The position numbers and the translations under genes were made by a program. A DNA stretch of 23,766 nt from Opitutales bacterium UBA2995 (GTDB lineage Bacteria > Verrucomicrobiota > Verrucomicrobiia > Opitutales > UBA2995). The stretch spans positions 1-23,766 of the forward strand of contig DDZZ01000030.1 in the NCBI GenBank assembly GCA_002346535.1, read 5' to 3'. Shown here piece by piece: positions 8,356 to 16,795 of the stretch (position 1 is the first letter of the stretch; each line of letters begins with the position of its first letter). The notes under the pieces are model-generated. The model was not told the DNA's origin, made no database searches, and worked only from the letters and a program-made list of their open reading frames with translations.

Positions 8356-8418
8356 CTATTTATTTAAAACCCTCCTTAGCAGAATATTCCAGCCAAGAAT
8401 ATTCAACAACCCTGAAAG

Positions 8419-8535
8419 TTGAGCACGAGCCTCTGGCTAAACGCCGTGTGCCTGGCGTTTGCGATAGGAGGCATTTATGGAATCTTTGCCAGAAGCAAAA
8501 AGCTATTCCCTGTCTGGCAACTGGTAGCGGCTTAG
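8419..8535 (+). pseudogene. Possible remnant of a membrane-protein N-terminus
   Basis: A plus-strand frame from TTG 8419 encodes 38 residues beginning LSTSLWLNAVCLAFAIGG and continuing with an aromatic, basic stretch (IYGIFARSKKLFPVWQ) before a TAG. It resembles the first membrane helix and loop of a longer membrane protein. It lies just before an IS end, which could have removed the rest. There is no ATG, and the family is not recognised. Confidence 0.25.
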
Positions 8536-8582
8536 AAATTACTAACGAACCTCCCCTCTGACCGACGATCACTTGGTTGAGG

Positions 8583-8639
8583 TGAGCTAAACTGGGCCGT
8601 TTGAAAAGTTAGTCTGGGCCACTAGAGAGGACCCAATCA
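8583..8639 (+). mobile_element. Probable left end of an IS3-type element
   Basis: The DNA before the transposase fragment starts with TGAGCTAAACTGGGCCG and contains CTGGGCC twice (near 8592 and 8614), a layout typical of terminal repeats of IS3-group elements. I could not find a matching inverted copy downstream, so only one end remains. Confidence 0.45.
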
Positions 8640-8771
8640 ATGAAAGGCAAAAGATACAACACAGAGCAGAAGATCCGGATTCTTCGGGAGACCGAGCGGA
8701 CGGACAAGACCATTATCGATACGTGTCGAGAGCGAGGCATCAGCGATGCAGTCCTTCCGCCAGAACCTTGA
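8640..8771 (+). pseudogene. Truncated IS3-family OrfA transposase
   Basis: From ATG 8640 the frame encodes 43 residues beginning KGKRYNTEQKIRILRE, then IIDTCRERGIS. This is the helix-turn-helix start of the OrfA transposase of IS3-family elements (T-x-E-Q-K-x-x-I-L-R-E, then V-C-R-E-x-G-I-S). The expected continuation with an aromatic-x-W-K motif is missing: the frame turns into VLPPEP and stops. A normal OrfA is about 90-100 residues, and no OrfB with a DDE domain follows. The element is therefore a dead fragment of about 190 bp. Confidence 0.75.
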
Positions 8772-8860
8772 CTTCCTATACAACCTTAAAAACATATTAT
8801 CATAACCTCCAGGCTACCGAATCAGGTAGTTCCGCTTGGGAACTCGATCATTTTGCCCAG

Positions 8861-9442
8861 TCAATCTGGAGATTGACAGCGGTTTATCAAATAACCCAAT
8901 CCAGCGCCAAACCCCAAACCGTGTCCGACTCCCCAAAGCAATCGGCCGGTAGGACCACCTACAAAGTAGTAACCTTCCCCACCCATGTAATAGCCGATTG
9001 TATGACAGGTAAACAGGACAGAAAACAAGGGCAGGAATCCTGTTGATTTTTCGAAGGCCTTCATGAAGAGCCAAGTCAAAGCCGCTAGCCCGAGAAAGGA
9101 ACCGTACAGGTCTGCATGGTATTGTCCCTTCAATCCAAACCAGAAAAAACACCAGAAAATGGAATAAACCAAAAAAGCCAGAGCAAAAAAGATACAGAAT
9201 TTAACTACGGATCCGGGCTTGTGAACAAGGCGACTCAAGGAAATACCGGAAAGCACCATGTAAATCACCGCGATAGACGCGAACATGGGACCGGCACCCG
9301 GGACGAGTCGAAAGGCCCAAATAGAATACGCAATCACAGTGACTATACAGTAAACAAAGGCGGCATAGGGCATACCGTAACAACAATGGATTGCGGACTT
9401 AGTCTCAGAGTCCTGAGTACGTTCTATAGAGAAATCAAACAT
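8861..9442 (-). CDS. Multi-spanning membrane protein, function unknown
   Basis: From ATG 9442 (MFDFSIERTQ) the product has 193 residues. Five or six hydrophobic segments are visible, among them AAFVYCIVTVIAYSIW, FASIAVIYMVLSGI, FCIFFALAFLVYSIF and LGLAALTWLFM. The C-terminus is rich in glycine and aromatic residues (TIGYYMGGEGYYFVGGPTGR, then LLWGVGHGLGFGAGLGYLI). The motif HADLYGSFLG between helices may hold functional polar residues. I do not recognise the family. It starts 14 bp after the CE15 gene ends on the same strand, so co-transcription is likely. An upstream in-frame ATG (9502) would overlap the esterase gene and adds no useful sequence. Confidence 0.75.
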   Translation of the reverse strand: MFDFSIERTQDSETKSAIHCCYGMPYAAFVYCIVTVIAYSIWAFRLVPGAGPMFASIAVIYMVLSGISLSRLVHKPGSVVKFCIFFALAFLVYSIFWCFFWFGLKGQYHADLYGSFLGLAALTWLFMKAFEKSTGFLPLFSVLFTCHTIGYYMGGEGYYFVGGPTGRLLWGVGHGLGFGAGLGYLINRCQSPD

Positions 9443-9456
9443 GTTACATTTTCGGA

Positions 9457-10758
9457 TTATTGTTTTAAGTGGCGGTCTGCGAAATCTATGTACTGGTTCC
9501 AATCGTAGTCAGTCACATCGTGTTTGCCAGTTCGGATGTGATAACCAATCGTGTCACCTACGGATTCGTTTAACGAAGGTTGCTTTTCTACTGCGATGCC
9601 CGGCATTCCAAACAGTCCATAGGCTGCACTCGCATGCTTTGCCGATAAAAATTCTCCATTGGGATCGGCCCACAAATCTTCTTCGGCACTGGCCACATAA
9701 ACAGGCCTTGGAGCCATGAGTGCGATCAGCATATGTTGATCCATAGGAAGCTCTGCCTCGTTTTCATCGTATTTCATAAAATTCCGGCAAAACCAATGAG
9801 GGAACCGGTCATTGATTCGCGCAACGGTTTCACCAAAGGCGCGTCGGCTCAATGCCGCTCCACCGCAACCCGAATTATTGGAAATCGCTATGGCAAACCG
9901 CTGGTCGGCCGCCCCAGCCCATAAAGAAGTTTTTCCTAAACGTGAATGTCCCATGACTGAGACTTTGAATGCATCGACATGATCATCCTTTTCAAGATAG
10001 TCGAGGACCCGACTCAGGCCCCAAGCCCAAGCGGATATCGCACTCCAGTCCTCGAGGTCCAGCACAACCCCTTCCTGGTCTCTGTCGATGTGAGCACGAA
10101 TTCCGTCTTTCCAACCCTCGGCATGATCGGACTCTACATCCCCATAATAAAGCGTTACTAAACCATAGCCTCGCCCCACGATGGTTTCAATCGGCCATCG
10201 GCTGGAGCTCTGCCCGCGAGCGGCTTCGGTCGCCCGGTGATCAACATTGCCACCTTCATTTCCGCGCCGCATCCAGGCCTTCGACAAAGTTATGCCGGGA
10301 TCTGATTGAATGGTATGATTACCGTTGAAGTTGTATCCCAAAAATGCAGGGACTTCTCCGGACGCATCCGGTGGCAAATAAATCAGGACATTCAAATCAA
10401 AACCGGGGCCAATATCCTTCAATCGAATGGTAACTTCCTTGCGAATTGCTTTTCCGCCAAGGGCCGACTTATCGATCGATTCTACTACATGCAAGACGGA
10501 CTTCGGTTTTCCTGGACGACGACCATACATTTCCCGCTCAAACGTATGAAGAATCTCAGAACGCCGAACCTCTATCCATTGTGAGCTAGTCGTAACTTGG
10601 GTACCATTATTCAATTTTAGGACCGAAGGCAATTCGTAATCAGGAACTTTGGCTTCTTCGTAATTGAAACCTGCGGGTTGAGCTCTGAGAGAATTCAAAA
10701 TTACGAAAGAAAGAATGTATAATCCAGCACAACCTATGAGCGGGATAGGATATTGCAT
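9457..10758 (-). CDS. CE15-type glucuronoyl esterase / acetylxylan-esterase-like hydrolase, exported
   Basis: The product is 433 residues. An N-terminal signal segment (GCAGLYILSFVILNSLRAQ, about residues 9-27) implies export. The nucleophile motif is VMGHSRLGKTSLW with Ser272, matching the G-x-S-R-x-G-K signature of carbohydrate esterase family 15. NNSGCGGAALSRR (294-306) follows, and the catalytic His413 sits in TGKHDVTDYDW. The canonical acid after strand 6 seen in fungal enzymes is not evident; SAEEDLWADP (357-366) offers Glu359 or Glu360, as in bacterial members. CE15 enzymes hydrolyse esters of 4-O-methylglucuronic acid or glucuronic acid in xylan; in marine bacteria the true substrate is often unknown. 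The neighbours upstream are the propeller protein and the oxidoreductase. Confidence 0.88.
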   Translation of the reverse strand: MQYPIPLIGCAGLYILSFVILNSLRAQPAGFNYEEAKVPDYELPSVLKLNNGTQVTTSSQWIEVRRSEILHTFEREMYGRRPGKPKSVLHVVESIDKSALGGKAIRKEVTIRLKDIGPGFDLNVLIYLPPDASGEVPAFLGYNFNGNHTIQSDPGITLSKAWMRRGNEGGNVDHRATEAARGQSSSRWPIETIVGRGYGLVTLYYGDVESDHAEGWKDGIRAHIDRDQEGVVLDLEDWSAISAWAWGLSRVLDYLEKDDHVDAFKVSVMGHSRLGKTSLWAGAADQRFAIAISNNSGCGGAALSRRAFGETVARINDRFPHWFCRNFMKYDENEAELPMDQHMLIALMAPRPVYVASAEEDLWADPNGEFLSAKHASAAYGLFGMPGIAVEKQPSLNESVGDTIGYHIRTGKHDVTDYDWNQYIDFADRHLKQ

Positions 10759-10913
10759 GCGGAAAAACTAAGAAAATCCAGACCGAGGAACAAGGCTGAA
10801 GTCCGACGGTTAAAATTTGACCACCCCTTTTTCGAAAACCATCTACGGATAAGGTTCGATCGCCGAGCGAGCCTATATGAGAACGGCGGTTTAAGGCCAA
10901 ATCACCCTACCAT

Positions 10914-13900
10914 TTAATCCGTCGACAACAATAATCGTAGAAACAAGTTTTCCAAAGACTCAACCGGTTCGAGGTATCGATAAACCCGGGCCGTACTGAA
11001 ATCCTCTTCGGTCATTTCGAAGGCCTCCGGAAAGGGAATCCAGTTTTGCAAGTCCTCAGAAAACTGAGGAATGGTCTGAATTCCTTCCATTGCATGCAGA
11101 TTGTAGGCCAAGCGAATATTGATGTAGCGCTCCCCGGATTGCCCAGTAGAAACCCAACTCTCGAAAGGAACGCAATAGGCCAAGCTTCCCGGATGCGATC
11201 CTGCAAAATATTCCCAGCTGTTGGAAATTCCGTCTCCGTCGGAATCGTCATTTCCATCTGGCACATCTTCTCCGGGTTCGAGTCCTAATACAGATTGTAT
11301 CCATGCCTTATAGGAAAGTTGATCGACCGATTCTGAGAAAATCCAGGATTCCTGGTCGTCTAATTCTTCAATCAACACACCATCATCACCTCCCGTTTGA
11401 ATTAATGACCTCAGAGTTAAGGTCACCCATTCTTCTTCATTTGACTGCATCCTTGGAAGTTCAAGGGATTCTGATACCTGGCCAAAAGCGCCTTCAAAAT
11501 CCAGAATATCCACCCCATAAAATCCCTGCGGAACATATGCAATCTCGCGCTTGTAAATATCGATCAATTCTATACGCTGCCAAAAATACAGATTGGAAAA
11601 AGAAACTGTGTTCCGCTCCGGATCGGCTGGGTCTACAAAATCGATGAAACTCAGTTCAGCAGATCCGGGAGCCACTAGTAAATCGTCAATAACTCCAAGT
11701 CGGTAAACCGTTCCAGGATGTTCTAGCGTAGGATGCTCCAAAAAAGATCCGCTATCTAACCATTCATAGGTTGTAAGGCTGGTTACCGGATCACCGGAGC
11801 TATAATCCGTGCTACCGATGACAAAGAAATTGCCAGAGAAAACCTTCGGACCAAATCCTGATTGTTCAAGTTCGAGTTCTTCAATCAAAAACGCATCCAA
11901 TCCGTCAAATGCGAGTGCCTGAATATGAAATTCACTGCGCCACACCTCATTGTCGTAGAAGGACCTGAATGAAGAAGTGAACAGCAGGACTCCACCCTCA
12001 TCGGTGTTGATGACATTTTCAAAGGTACCCGGGATTTCAACCAAATCGCGTTTTTGCGGTAAAGCCGGAACATAGAGATCCAGTTGCCCAAGCCAGTGTT
12101 GAGCCATCCACTGTGGAGGTCCGCCTTCCCTTTCAAGGTAAACGCTGGATTGCAAACCGTAGTATAGCGTCGAGCCAAGCAAACGTACTGTTCCTTCAGT
12201 CCAGTAGTTGTTCTTAAATTCTCCATCCTGTGAGCCAAGCAGACGAACTGCACTAAGGATTTCTGGCTCAGCTTTGTTGAATATGGATACCGTATATACA
12301 AGACCCGACGCAGGGAAATATGGATAGAGGAAATCTTCCGCGCCGGCACGTGCTCCCCCGATTCCTACATCCAGGAAGAAATGAAAATTTTGCTCCGCCG
12401 GATACCAAACCAATTCTCCGGATGGAAGCAGTTCAGCCCCGAAATCGCTGCCAAATCCGTAACTGTAAGTCGTCGTCGTATTCGAATAAGTATCCAATCC
12501 AAGGACACTCGGTGCTTCCGGATTGCTTACATCCAGCACGGTGTGCGTAAAACTGTTGGTATATTCCCAAATTTTTTCGTCGTTTTCCCCAGAATGGAAA
12601 TTGCTTTGGGCGACCATTAAACAATCGTCCTTCACAAAAGAGCCGACAACACGACCGCCTTTCAGGTCGAGAGACGTGATCAGCTTATCCGGATCATCAG
12701 CTGGGCTGACATGTATACGAGCTGAAGCATCATTGGAACCGTAATACCAATAACCGGGACCACGTTCAACATGTACCAAATAATCACCTACGCGGTGAGC
12801 AAAATCCACAGGCCAAGCAAGGGTCAAATCGGCCAAGAGGATCGGATTATCAGGATCGGAGATGTCCAGCGACTTCAGGGACCTTCCCGAAATGGAGACC
12901 ACAGCTTCGTTGACGACCCTTGCTCGACGGGCCTGGAATTCGTGCTCAAATGATCCTCGCTTGATAAGTTCTTCGCCACCGATCTTAACTATCTGGATAC
13001 CGCTCACCCAGCCCTCATCGGGCACATAACCCTGATAGGGTAACAAAATCCATCCATCTGCAGGGAAGAAACCAAAAGCTTTTTCATCCCAGTTGGCTTC
13101 CGTCCAAGACCGACCATACTCTTCACCTACGAGAACGCGGGATACCAGCGTTGGTTCGGCCGGATCACTGACATCAAACCAGGAGAGAGCGATTTGTGAA
13201 TCTTCTACCCCGACTGTTATTAAAGCTTCCTCTCCTAAGGTTTCGATGTGCGTAGAAAAACCGGGCACTTCCAATTCACCAATCAACTGGGGATTGGCCG
13301 GATCGGAAAGATCGATTACGAATAGGGGATCAATCCGAAGAAACGTAACCACATACAGTAAATCATCGGCGAATCGTGTAGCTGTTATGGATTCGTTATT
13401 GGCAAATTCCAATTGGGCCAAAGCTTCAATCGGGTCTCCCGATGGTTCGGATAAATCAAAGGTCTCCACACTGGCAAACCGTCGACGGTCTTCCGACCAG
13501 CGCCAGACCTGGCTGGCCACTGTGAGGATGTTATCCTTCAACTGCATATTGAACTTATTTAGAACCTGGCCTTTGACAGGTACCTGGAATGCCGCAACAG
13601 GATCGACGGCTGGATCAGAAATATCCACTACATGCACGGTAGAAATCGATTGGCGCAATTCACGGTTATATTCATTAGTCGTAATAAGCAGAGCTTCGGC
13701 AGTCGCCTGTACTTGCCCACCCCAGTAATCATATCGATCACTCCTTAATTCCAACGGATCCGATGAAACTGGAGTAAAAGGATCCGCTAAATCGATCTTG
13801 GAAACCACCAATCCGGACTGCCAACGCACGTGTTCGACCTGGCTTTCAGGGTCTACAACACTTTCCTGCCACCATTGCCGGGAAACGACGTATAGAATGG

Positions 13901-14621
13901 AGTCAACCATTCGTGACTCGACAATATAGCCGCCAACGGGGATGGCTTGAATTTTATGCAGCGTATCTGAATCGGTATGTTCAATCAGGAGAATTTGACC
14001 GTTACCGGCGTTAGGATCGTAGGTAAGCAACACAGCCACATTATCAGTTGGGTGCAAGTATAGCTGCTCACCACTTGAAGGAACCCGCATGGTAGCCATG
14101 CGGACTGGAGCTGCAGGATCGGCAACATCGATGACCTGCAGGCCACGGTATTGATTAAAGAAGTAGAGAACGCTTCCACGCCATTTCCAGATATCAGATT
14201 CCACCACTGTGGCCTCCTGACTGCCCTCAGCATCTTTAAAATCTGGTCCCGTAGCCGCTCGATTAGTATTATTGTCCGTCTGCGTGGGATCAAAATTGGA
14301 TGTTCCAGAATAGAATTCGAAAGGAAATGGATCCGACCAGCTGGCGGCAATCTCAATGGCGTCTTCTTTCACCCCGTCAGGCAAACGCAATTTTACGTAG
14401 CCCTCGGTGCCTTTCAGATGGGCCATGGTGCAAGTTTCCCAGGTACCATCTTCGAGCTGCACTCGGAGTCGAATCCTTCGGACACCCTCAGGAAGTTGAA
14501 TGACGACCGCTCGGTCGATTAACTCGCCCTCAATTGGTTTAAATTCCGACCCACCATAGGAGTATACCTGAATTAGAGGCGTCATAGAGAGGACACAAAA
14601 CAATTTGGCATACCACTTCAT
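10914..14621 (-). CDS. Giant secreted beta-propeller protein with Ca-binding (TSP3-like) tail
   Basis: The product is 1235 residues with a signal peptide (KLFCVLSMTPLIQVYSYGG). After an N-terminal domain of about 110 residues, the body is built of repeated units centred on D-[VIL]-[SA]-D-P-x-x-P (for example VIDVADPAAPVRMATMRVP, VIDLSDPANPQLIGELEVP, WFDVSDPAEPTLVSRVLVG), typical of the Beta_propel (PF09826-like) family and LVIVD repeats. At about residue 1124 comes an acidic calcium loop, NDDSDGDGISNSWEYFAG, of the thrombospondin type 3 kind. The final 95 residues (FSEDLQNWIPFP, then LFLRLLLSTD) resemble C-terminal beta domains of verrucomicrobial exported proteins. No catalytic motif is seen; binding or scaffolding outside the cell is inference. 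It is 155 bp upstream of the CE15 start and 68 bp downstream of the oxidoreductase stop. Confidence 0.85.
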   Translation of the reverse strand: MKWYAKLFCVLSMTPLIQVYSYGGSEFKPIEGELIDRAVVIQLPEGVRRIRLRVQLEDGTWETCTMAHLKGTEGYVKLRLPDGVKEDAIEIAASWSDPFPFEFYSGTSNFDPTQTDNNTNRAATGPDFKDAEGSQEATVVESDIWKWRGSVLYFFNQYRGLQVIDVADPAAPVRMATMRVPSSGEQLYLHPTDNVAVLLTYDPNAGNGQILLIEHTDSDTLHKIQAIPVGGYIVESRMVDSILYVVSRQWWQESVVDPESQVEHVRWQSGLVVSKIDLADPFTPVSSDPLELRSDRYDYWGGQVQATAEALLITTNEYNRELRQSISTVHVVDISDPAVDPVAAFQVPVKGQVLNKFNMQLKDNILTVASQVWRWSEDRRRFASVETFDLSEPSGDPIEALAQLEFANNESITATRFADDLLYVVTFLRIDPLFVIDLSDPANPQLIGELEVPGFSTHIETLGEEALITVGVEDSQIALSWFDVSDPAEPTLVSRVLVGEEYGRSWTEANWDEKAFGFFPADGWILLPYQGYVPDEGWVSGIQIVKIGGEELIKRGSFEHEFQARRARVVNEAVVSISGRSLKSLDISDPDNPILLADLTLAWPVDFAHRVGDYLVHVERGPGYWYYGSNDASARIHVSPADDPDKLITSLDLKGGRVVGSFVKDDCLMVAQSNFHSGENDEKIWEYTNSFTHTVLDVSNPEAPSVLGLDTYSNTTTTYSYGFGSDFGAELLPSGELVWYPAEQNFHFFLDVGIGGARAGAEDFLYPYFPASGLVYTVSIFNKAEPEILSAVRLLGSQDGEFKNNYWTEGTVRLLGSTLYYGLQSSVYLEREGGPPQWMAQHWLGQLDLYVPALPQKRDLVEIPGTFENVINTDEGGVLLFTSSFRSFYDNEVWRSEFHIQALAFDGLDAFLIEELELEQSGFGPKVFSGNFFVIGSTDYSSGDPVTSLTTYEWLDSGSFLEHPTLEHPGTVYRLGVIDDLLVAPGSAELSFIDFVDPADPERNTVSFSNLYFWQRIELIDIYKREIAYVPQGFYGVDILDFEGAFGQVSESLELPRMQSNEEEWVTLTLRSLIQTGGDDGVLIEELDDQESWIFSESVDQLSYKAWIQSVLGLEPGEDVPDGNDDSDGDGISNSWEYFAGSHPGSLAYCVPFESWVSTGQSGERYINIRLAYNLHAMEGIQTIPQFSEDLQNWIPFPEAFEMTEEDFSTARVYRYLEPVESLENLFLRLLLSTD

Positions 14622-14672
14622 GTCTAATTAATTGAGGGTCTTACCTGTCTATTGAATCGCTTTTGGATTCGC

Positions 14673-14691
14673 GAGAAAAAACTTTTTTCTC
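14673..14691 (-). terminator. A/T-rich hairpin at the end of the oxidoreductase gene
   Basis: GAGAAAAAA, one base, then TTTTTTCTC form a perfect 9-bp inverted repeat overlapping the stop codon of the oxidoreductase. It ends in a T-run on either strand, so it could act as a weak intrinsic terminator or an attenuating hairpin before the propeller gene. The stem has few G-C pairs, so efficiency is doubtful. Confidence 0.35.
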
Positions 14692-16057
14692 AAACCCTTT
14701 TAGGATGGGGATGTTTCCAGGGTTTGCGGTAGGGTCGGATTAAAAGTTCGTTGGCCTGTTCATCGTTTACAACCTTTCCTGCCTTCTCATCCCATTCCAA
14801 AGAACGGCCTAAGGCCATGGAATTATTGGCTAATAAACAGGATATACTGGAGATGTGCCCCTGCTCGATATCGGCAACCGGTCGATCCCGGCTTTCAACA
14901 GCCCGCAAAAAGTCCAGCATGTGCCACCGTACCGCCGAGGACACATGTTTTTCCAAACGATCTTCAGTGCGGTCAATGGGGTATTGCTCAAACTCAAACA
15001 ATGGAGATCCGTTCAGAGTAGATGTTCGCTTTTTGTGCGGAATAAAGTCATACTTGTGCACGCTCATCTTCAGCGTGCCTTTATTCCCATAAATGATAGC
15101 AGACCATGGGTATTCTGGATCGGGAGGATCACCCCAAGTGCGATGGTTCCATACCACATTCATTTCTGGAAATTGAAAAGTAGCCGTCTGGGTATCCGTG
15201 ATGTTGGCGCGAGCCGCCTTGTCCATGTAGATACCTCCGACTGAGCTGATATTTGAAGGCATACCTAAATCGAGCTGCCAACGAACCATGTCGAGCATAT
15301 GCACACACATATCTCCGACAATGCCGTTGCAATATTCTCTGAAAGCGCGCCACCCCCGCGGGTGAATAATGGAATTGTAAGGTCGCATCGGCGCTGGTCC
15401 CGTATACATGTCCCAATCCAGGTTGGGAGGAGCCACCACGTTAGGAGCCTCCTCGATTGTGGTTTTGCGCCGCATATGATAATAACAGCAGATATCCGCA
15501 TGGGAAATCTCACCCAGAAGACCCTCGTTGATCACGCGATCACGAGCCTCAATTAAGTGAGGTGTGCTGCGCCGTTGTGTGCCAACTTGTACCACACGAT
15601 TGTATTTTCGCGCCGCAGCCAGCATGGCCTGACTTTCCACGACATCGACACTGGTTGGTTTTTGCACATACACATCAGCACCAGCTTTGACGGCCTCAAT
15701 CATCGGCATGGCATGCCAATGATCAGGCGTGTCAATCAGCACGATATCAAAATCCTTTTCCTTGAGCAGTTTCCGATAGTCGCCAAATACACGTGGCCTT
15801 TTCCCGGACATCTGGCGGCCAGCAACCTGGTCAGCCGCGTCGTTCGCCATATTTGCATCCACATCACAGATCGAAACTACCTCAACCGGTGCTACCTGGA
15901 TTAGCCTGAATAGATCCAGCTTTCCATACCAGCCCGAACCAATAAGAGCCACACGCTTTCTGATATCAATGAAATCAGATGACAGAGCCTGAAGCGTAGG
16001 AAGCGTAGAAAAGGCAAAGGCAGCAGAGGACTTCTTAAGAAAATCGCAACGATTCAT
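14690..16057 (-). CDS. Gfo/Idh/MocA-family NAD(P)-dependent oxidoreductase with degenerate Tat-like leader
   Basis: From ATG 16057 the product has 455 residues. The leader MNRCDFLKKSSAAFAFSTL resembles the twin-arginine signal of exported family members (N-R-R-D-F-L-K), but the second arginine is cysteine. The Rossmann core is VALIGSGWYGKLDLFRLI, the acidic residue is in SICDVD, and DTPDHWHAMPM and VYVQKPTS follow, with Lys133 in the E/Q-K-P position that anchors catalysis. The C-terminal alpha/beta domain includes NGIVGDMCVHMLDMVRWQLD, typical of the GFO_IDH_MocA_C part. Members oxidise or epimerise sugars and inositols, and exported ones are frequent in polysaccharide-degrading Verrucomicrobiota and Planctomycetota. 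An upstream in-frame TTG (16078) is less likely as a start. Confidence 0.9.
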   Translation of the reverse strand: MNRCDFLKKSSAAFAFSTLPTLQALSSDFIDIRKRVALIGSGWYGKLDLFRLIQVAPVEVVSICDVDANMANDAADQVAGRQMSGKRPRVFGDYRKLLKEKDFDIVLIDTPDHWHAMPMIEAVKAGADVYVQKPTSVDVVESQAMLAAARKYNRVVQVGTQRRSTPHLIEARDRVINEGLLGEISHADICCYYHMRRKTTIEEAPNVVAPPNLDWDMYTGPAPMRPYNSIIHPRGWRAFREYCNGIVGDMCVHMLDMVRWQLDLGMPSNISSVGGIYMDKAARANITDTQTATFQFPEMNVVWNHRTWGDPPDPEYPWSAIIYGNKGTLKMSVHKYDFIPHKKRTSTLNGSPLFEFEQYPIDRTEDRLEKHVSSAVRWHMLDFLRAVESRDRPVADIEQGHISSISCLLANNSMALGRSLEWDEKAGKVVNDEQANELLIRPYRKPWKHPHPKRV

Positions 16058-16372
16058 GATTAATATATACGTGGCCAACCGACAACTGACAAGCTTGCAT
16101 GTTAATTCAGGCCAAAGAAAAACCTATCGTCGATCTAAAGAAGAATTTTCGGATTAGAAGCCAACAGTTTTGACGGGAATGAGATGTCGGCTTTGAGGCA
16201 TGAAAGACGAGGTAGTGCACATGGCTGCTAGCCCGAGGAGTGAAAACGAAAAACGGCATTCCCTCCCGAGGCTAGATTCAATACAATAACCCAAGATCCC
16301 CGAAACGGCCAAAAGCGAAAACTCTTTAATCTATTAAACAATCCATTGAATCTAGCTGTTCAAAACTGCTTC
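16058..16372. other. 315-bp intergenic region upstream of the oxidoreductase
   Basis: No coding frame is convincing. It should carry the promoter for the oxidoreductase-propeller-CE15 cluster, but I cannot place a reliable -35/-10 pair. Its main structure is the 12-bp inverted repeat at 16271-16356. CCCGAGG also occurs twice (near 16233 and 16265). Confidence 0.5.
16271..16356. repeat. Perfect 12-bp inverted repeat with 62-bp spacer
   Basis: GCTAGATTCAAT at 16271-16282 is exactly inverted as ATTGAATCTAGC at 16345-16356. The spacer is A-rich and not coding. It could be a cruciform, ends of a tiny non-autonomous element, or paired regulator sites upstream of the oxidoreductase. I see no flanking target duplication. 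Confidence 0.5.
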
Positions 16373-16794
16373 CTAAACTTTTAGTTGCCAACGCCAAACA
16401 AGCCTATCCTCCTGACCGTTAACCTCGCTACGACATTTGAAACCAACTCGTTTGCAGATCCATTCTGAGACATTTTCCTTTCTCAGAGTATGCGCCTTAA
16501 CAAATTTAACCTCACCACTCTCGCTGGCGATTTGACGATGTTGCTCGCCATTTGAGTCGCATATTCATGGCGCTCGTACTCTAGGAAAGTCATGTAGGCG
16601 ATTTCAAATCGTTTGTACCAATCCGAAACATCTTTAAATCCGAAAAGCACGAAAAATGTACTATCCGAAGCATATGCCAAGTAACCGGTCCACGGCATTG
16701 CTTTTTAGGCAGTATGTATCAATTTTATGGGTACAATATTTAAAATTTCCTCCTCATTAAGGAAATCCTTAACCGATTTTAGTTCGACTCCCAT
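16373..16794 (-). pseudogene. Broken GNAT acetyltransferase at the end of the sulfatase operon
   Basis: The ATG at 16794 lies one base after the sulfatase stop. The first frame reads MGVELKSVKDFLNEEEI, meets an in-frame TAA at 16707-16705, then continues in the same frame with MPWTGYLAYASDS, FGFKDVSDWYKRFEIAYMTF and EYERHEYATQMASNIVK. At an AAA run (16531-16533) the homology moves to another frame: IASESGEVKFVKAHTLRK, ENVSEWICKRVGFKC and EDRLVWRWQLKV, ending at TAG 16373. Together this is a full GNAT fold: E-I-A-Y-x-T-F strand, Y-A-T-Q-M-A helix, A-H-T-L-R strand, V-G-F-K-C and L-V-W-R-W end. One nonsense change and one missing A explain the damage, so it is nonfunctional as written. Confidence 0.7.
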
Positions 16795-16795
16795 T

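Noticed and set aside
8816..8855. Hairpin (AGTTCC/GGAACT) as terminator of the membrane-protein gene
   Set aside because: The 6-bp stem has no T-run on the minus strand, so it does not qualify.
10640..10900. 86-residue minus-strand ORF across the CE15 start
   Set aside because: Overlaps the CE15 leader in another frame and shows no domain; probably chance.
13093..13728. 211-residue plus-strand ORF inside the propeller gene
   Set aside because: Serine/threonine-rich antisense shadow of the 1235-residue gene, which has a signal peptide and repeat motifs in its own frame.
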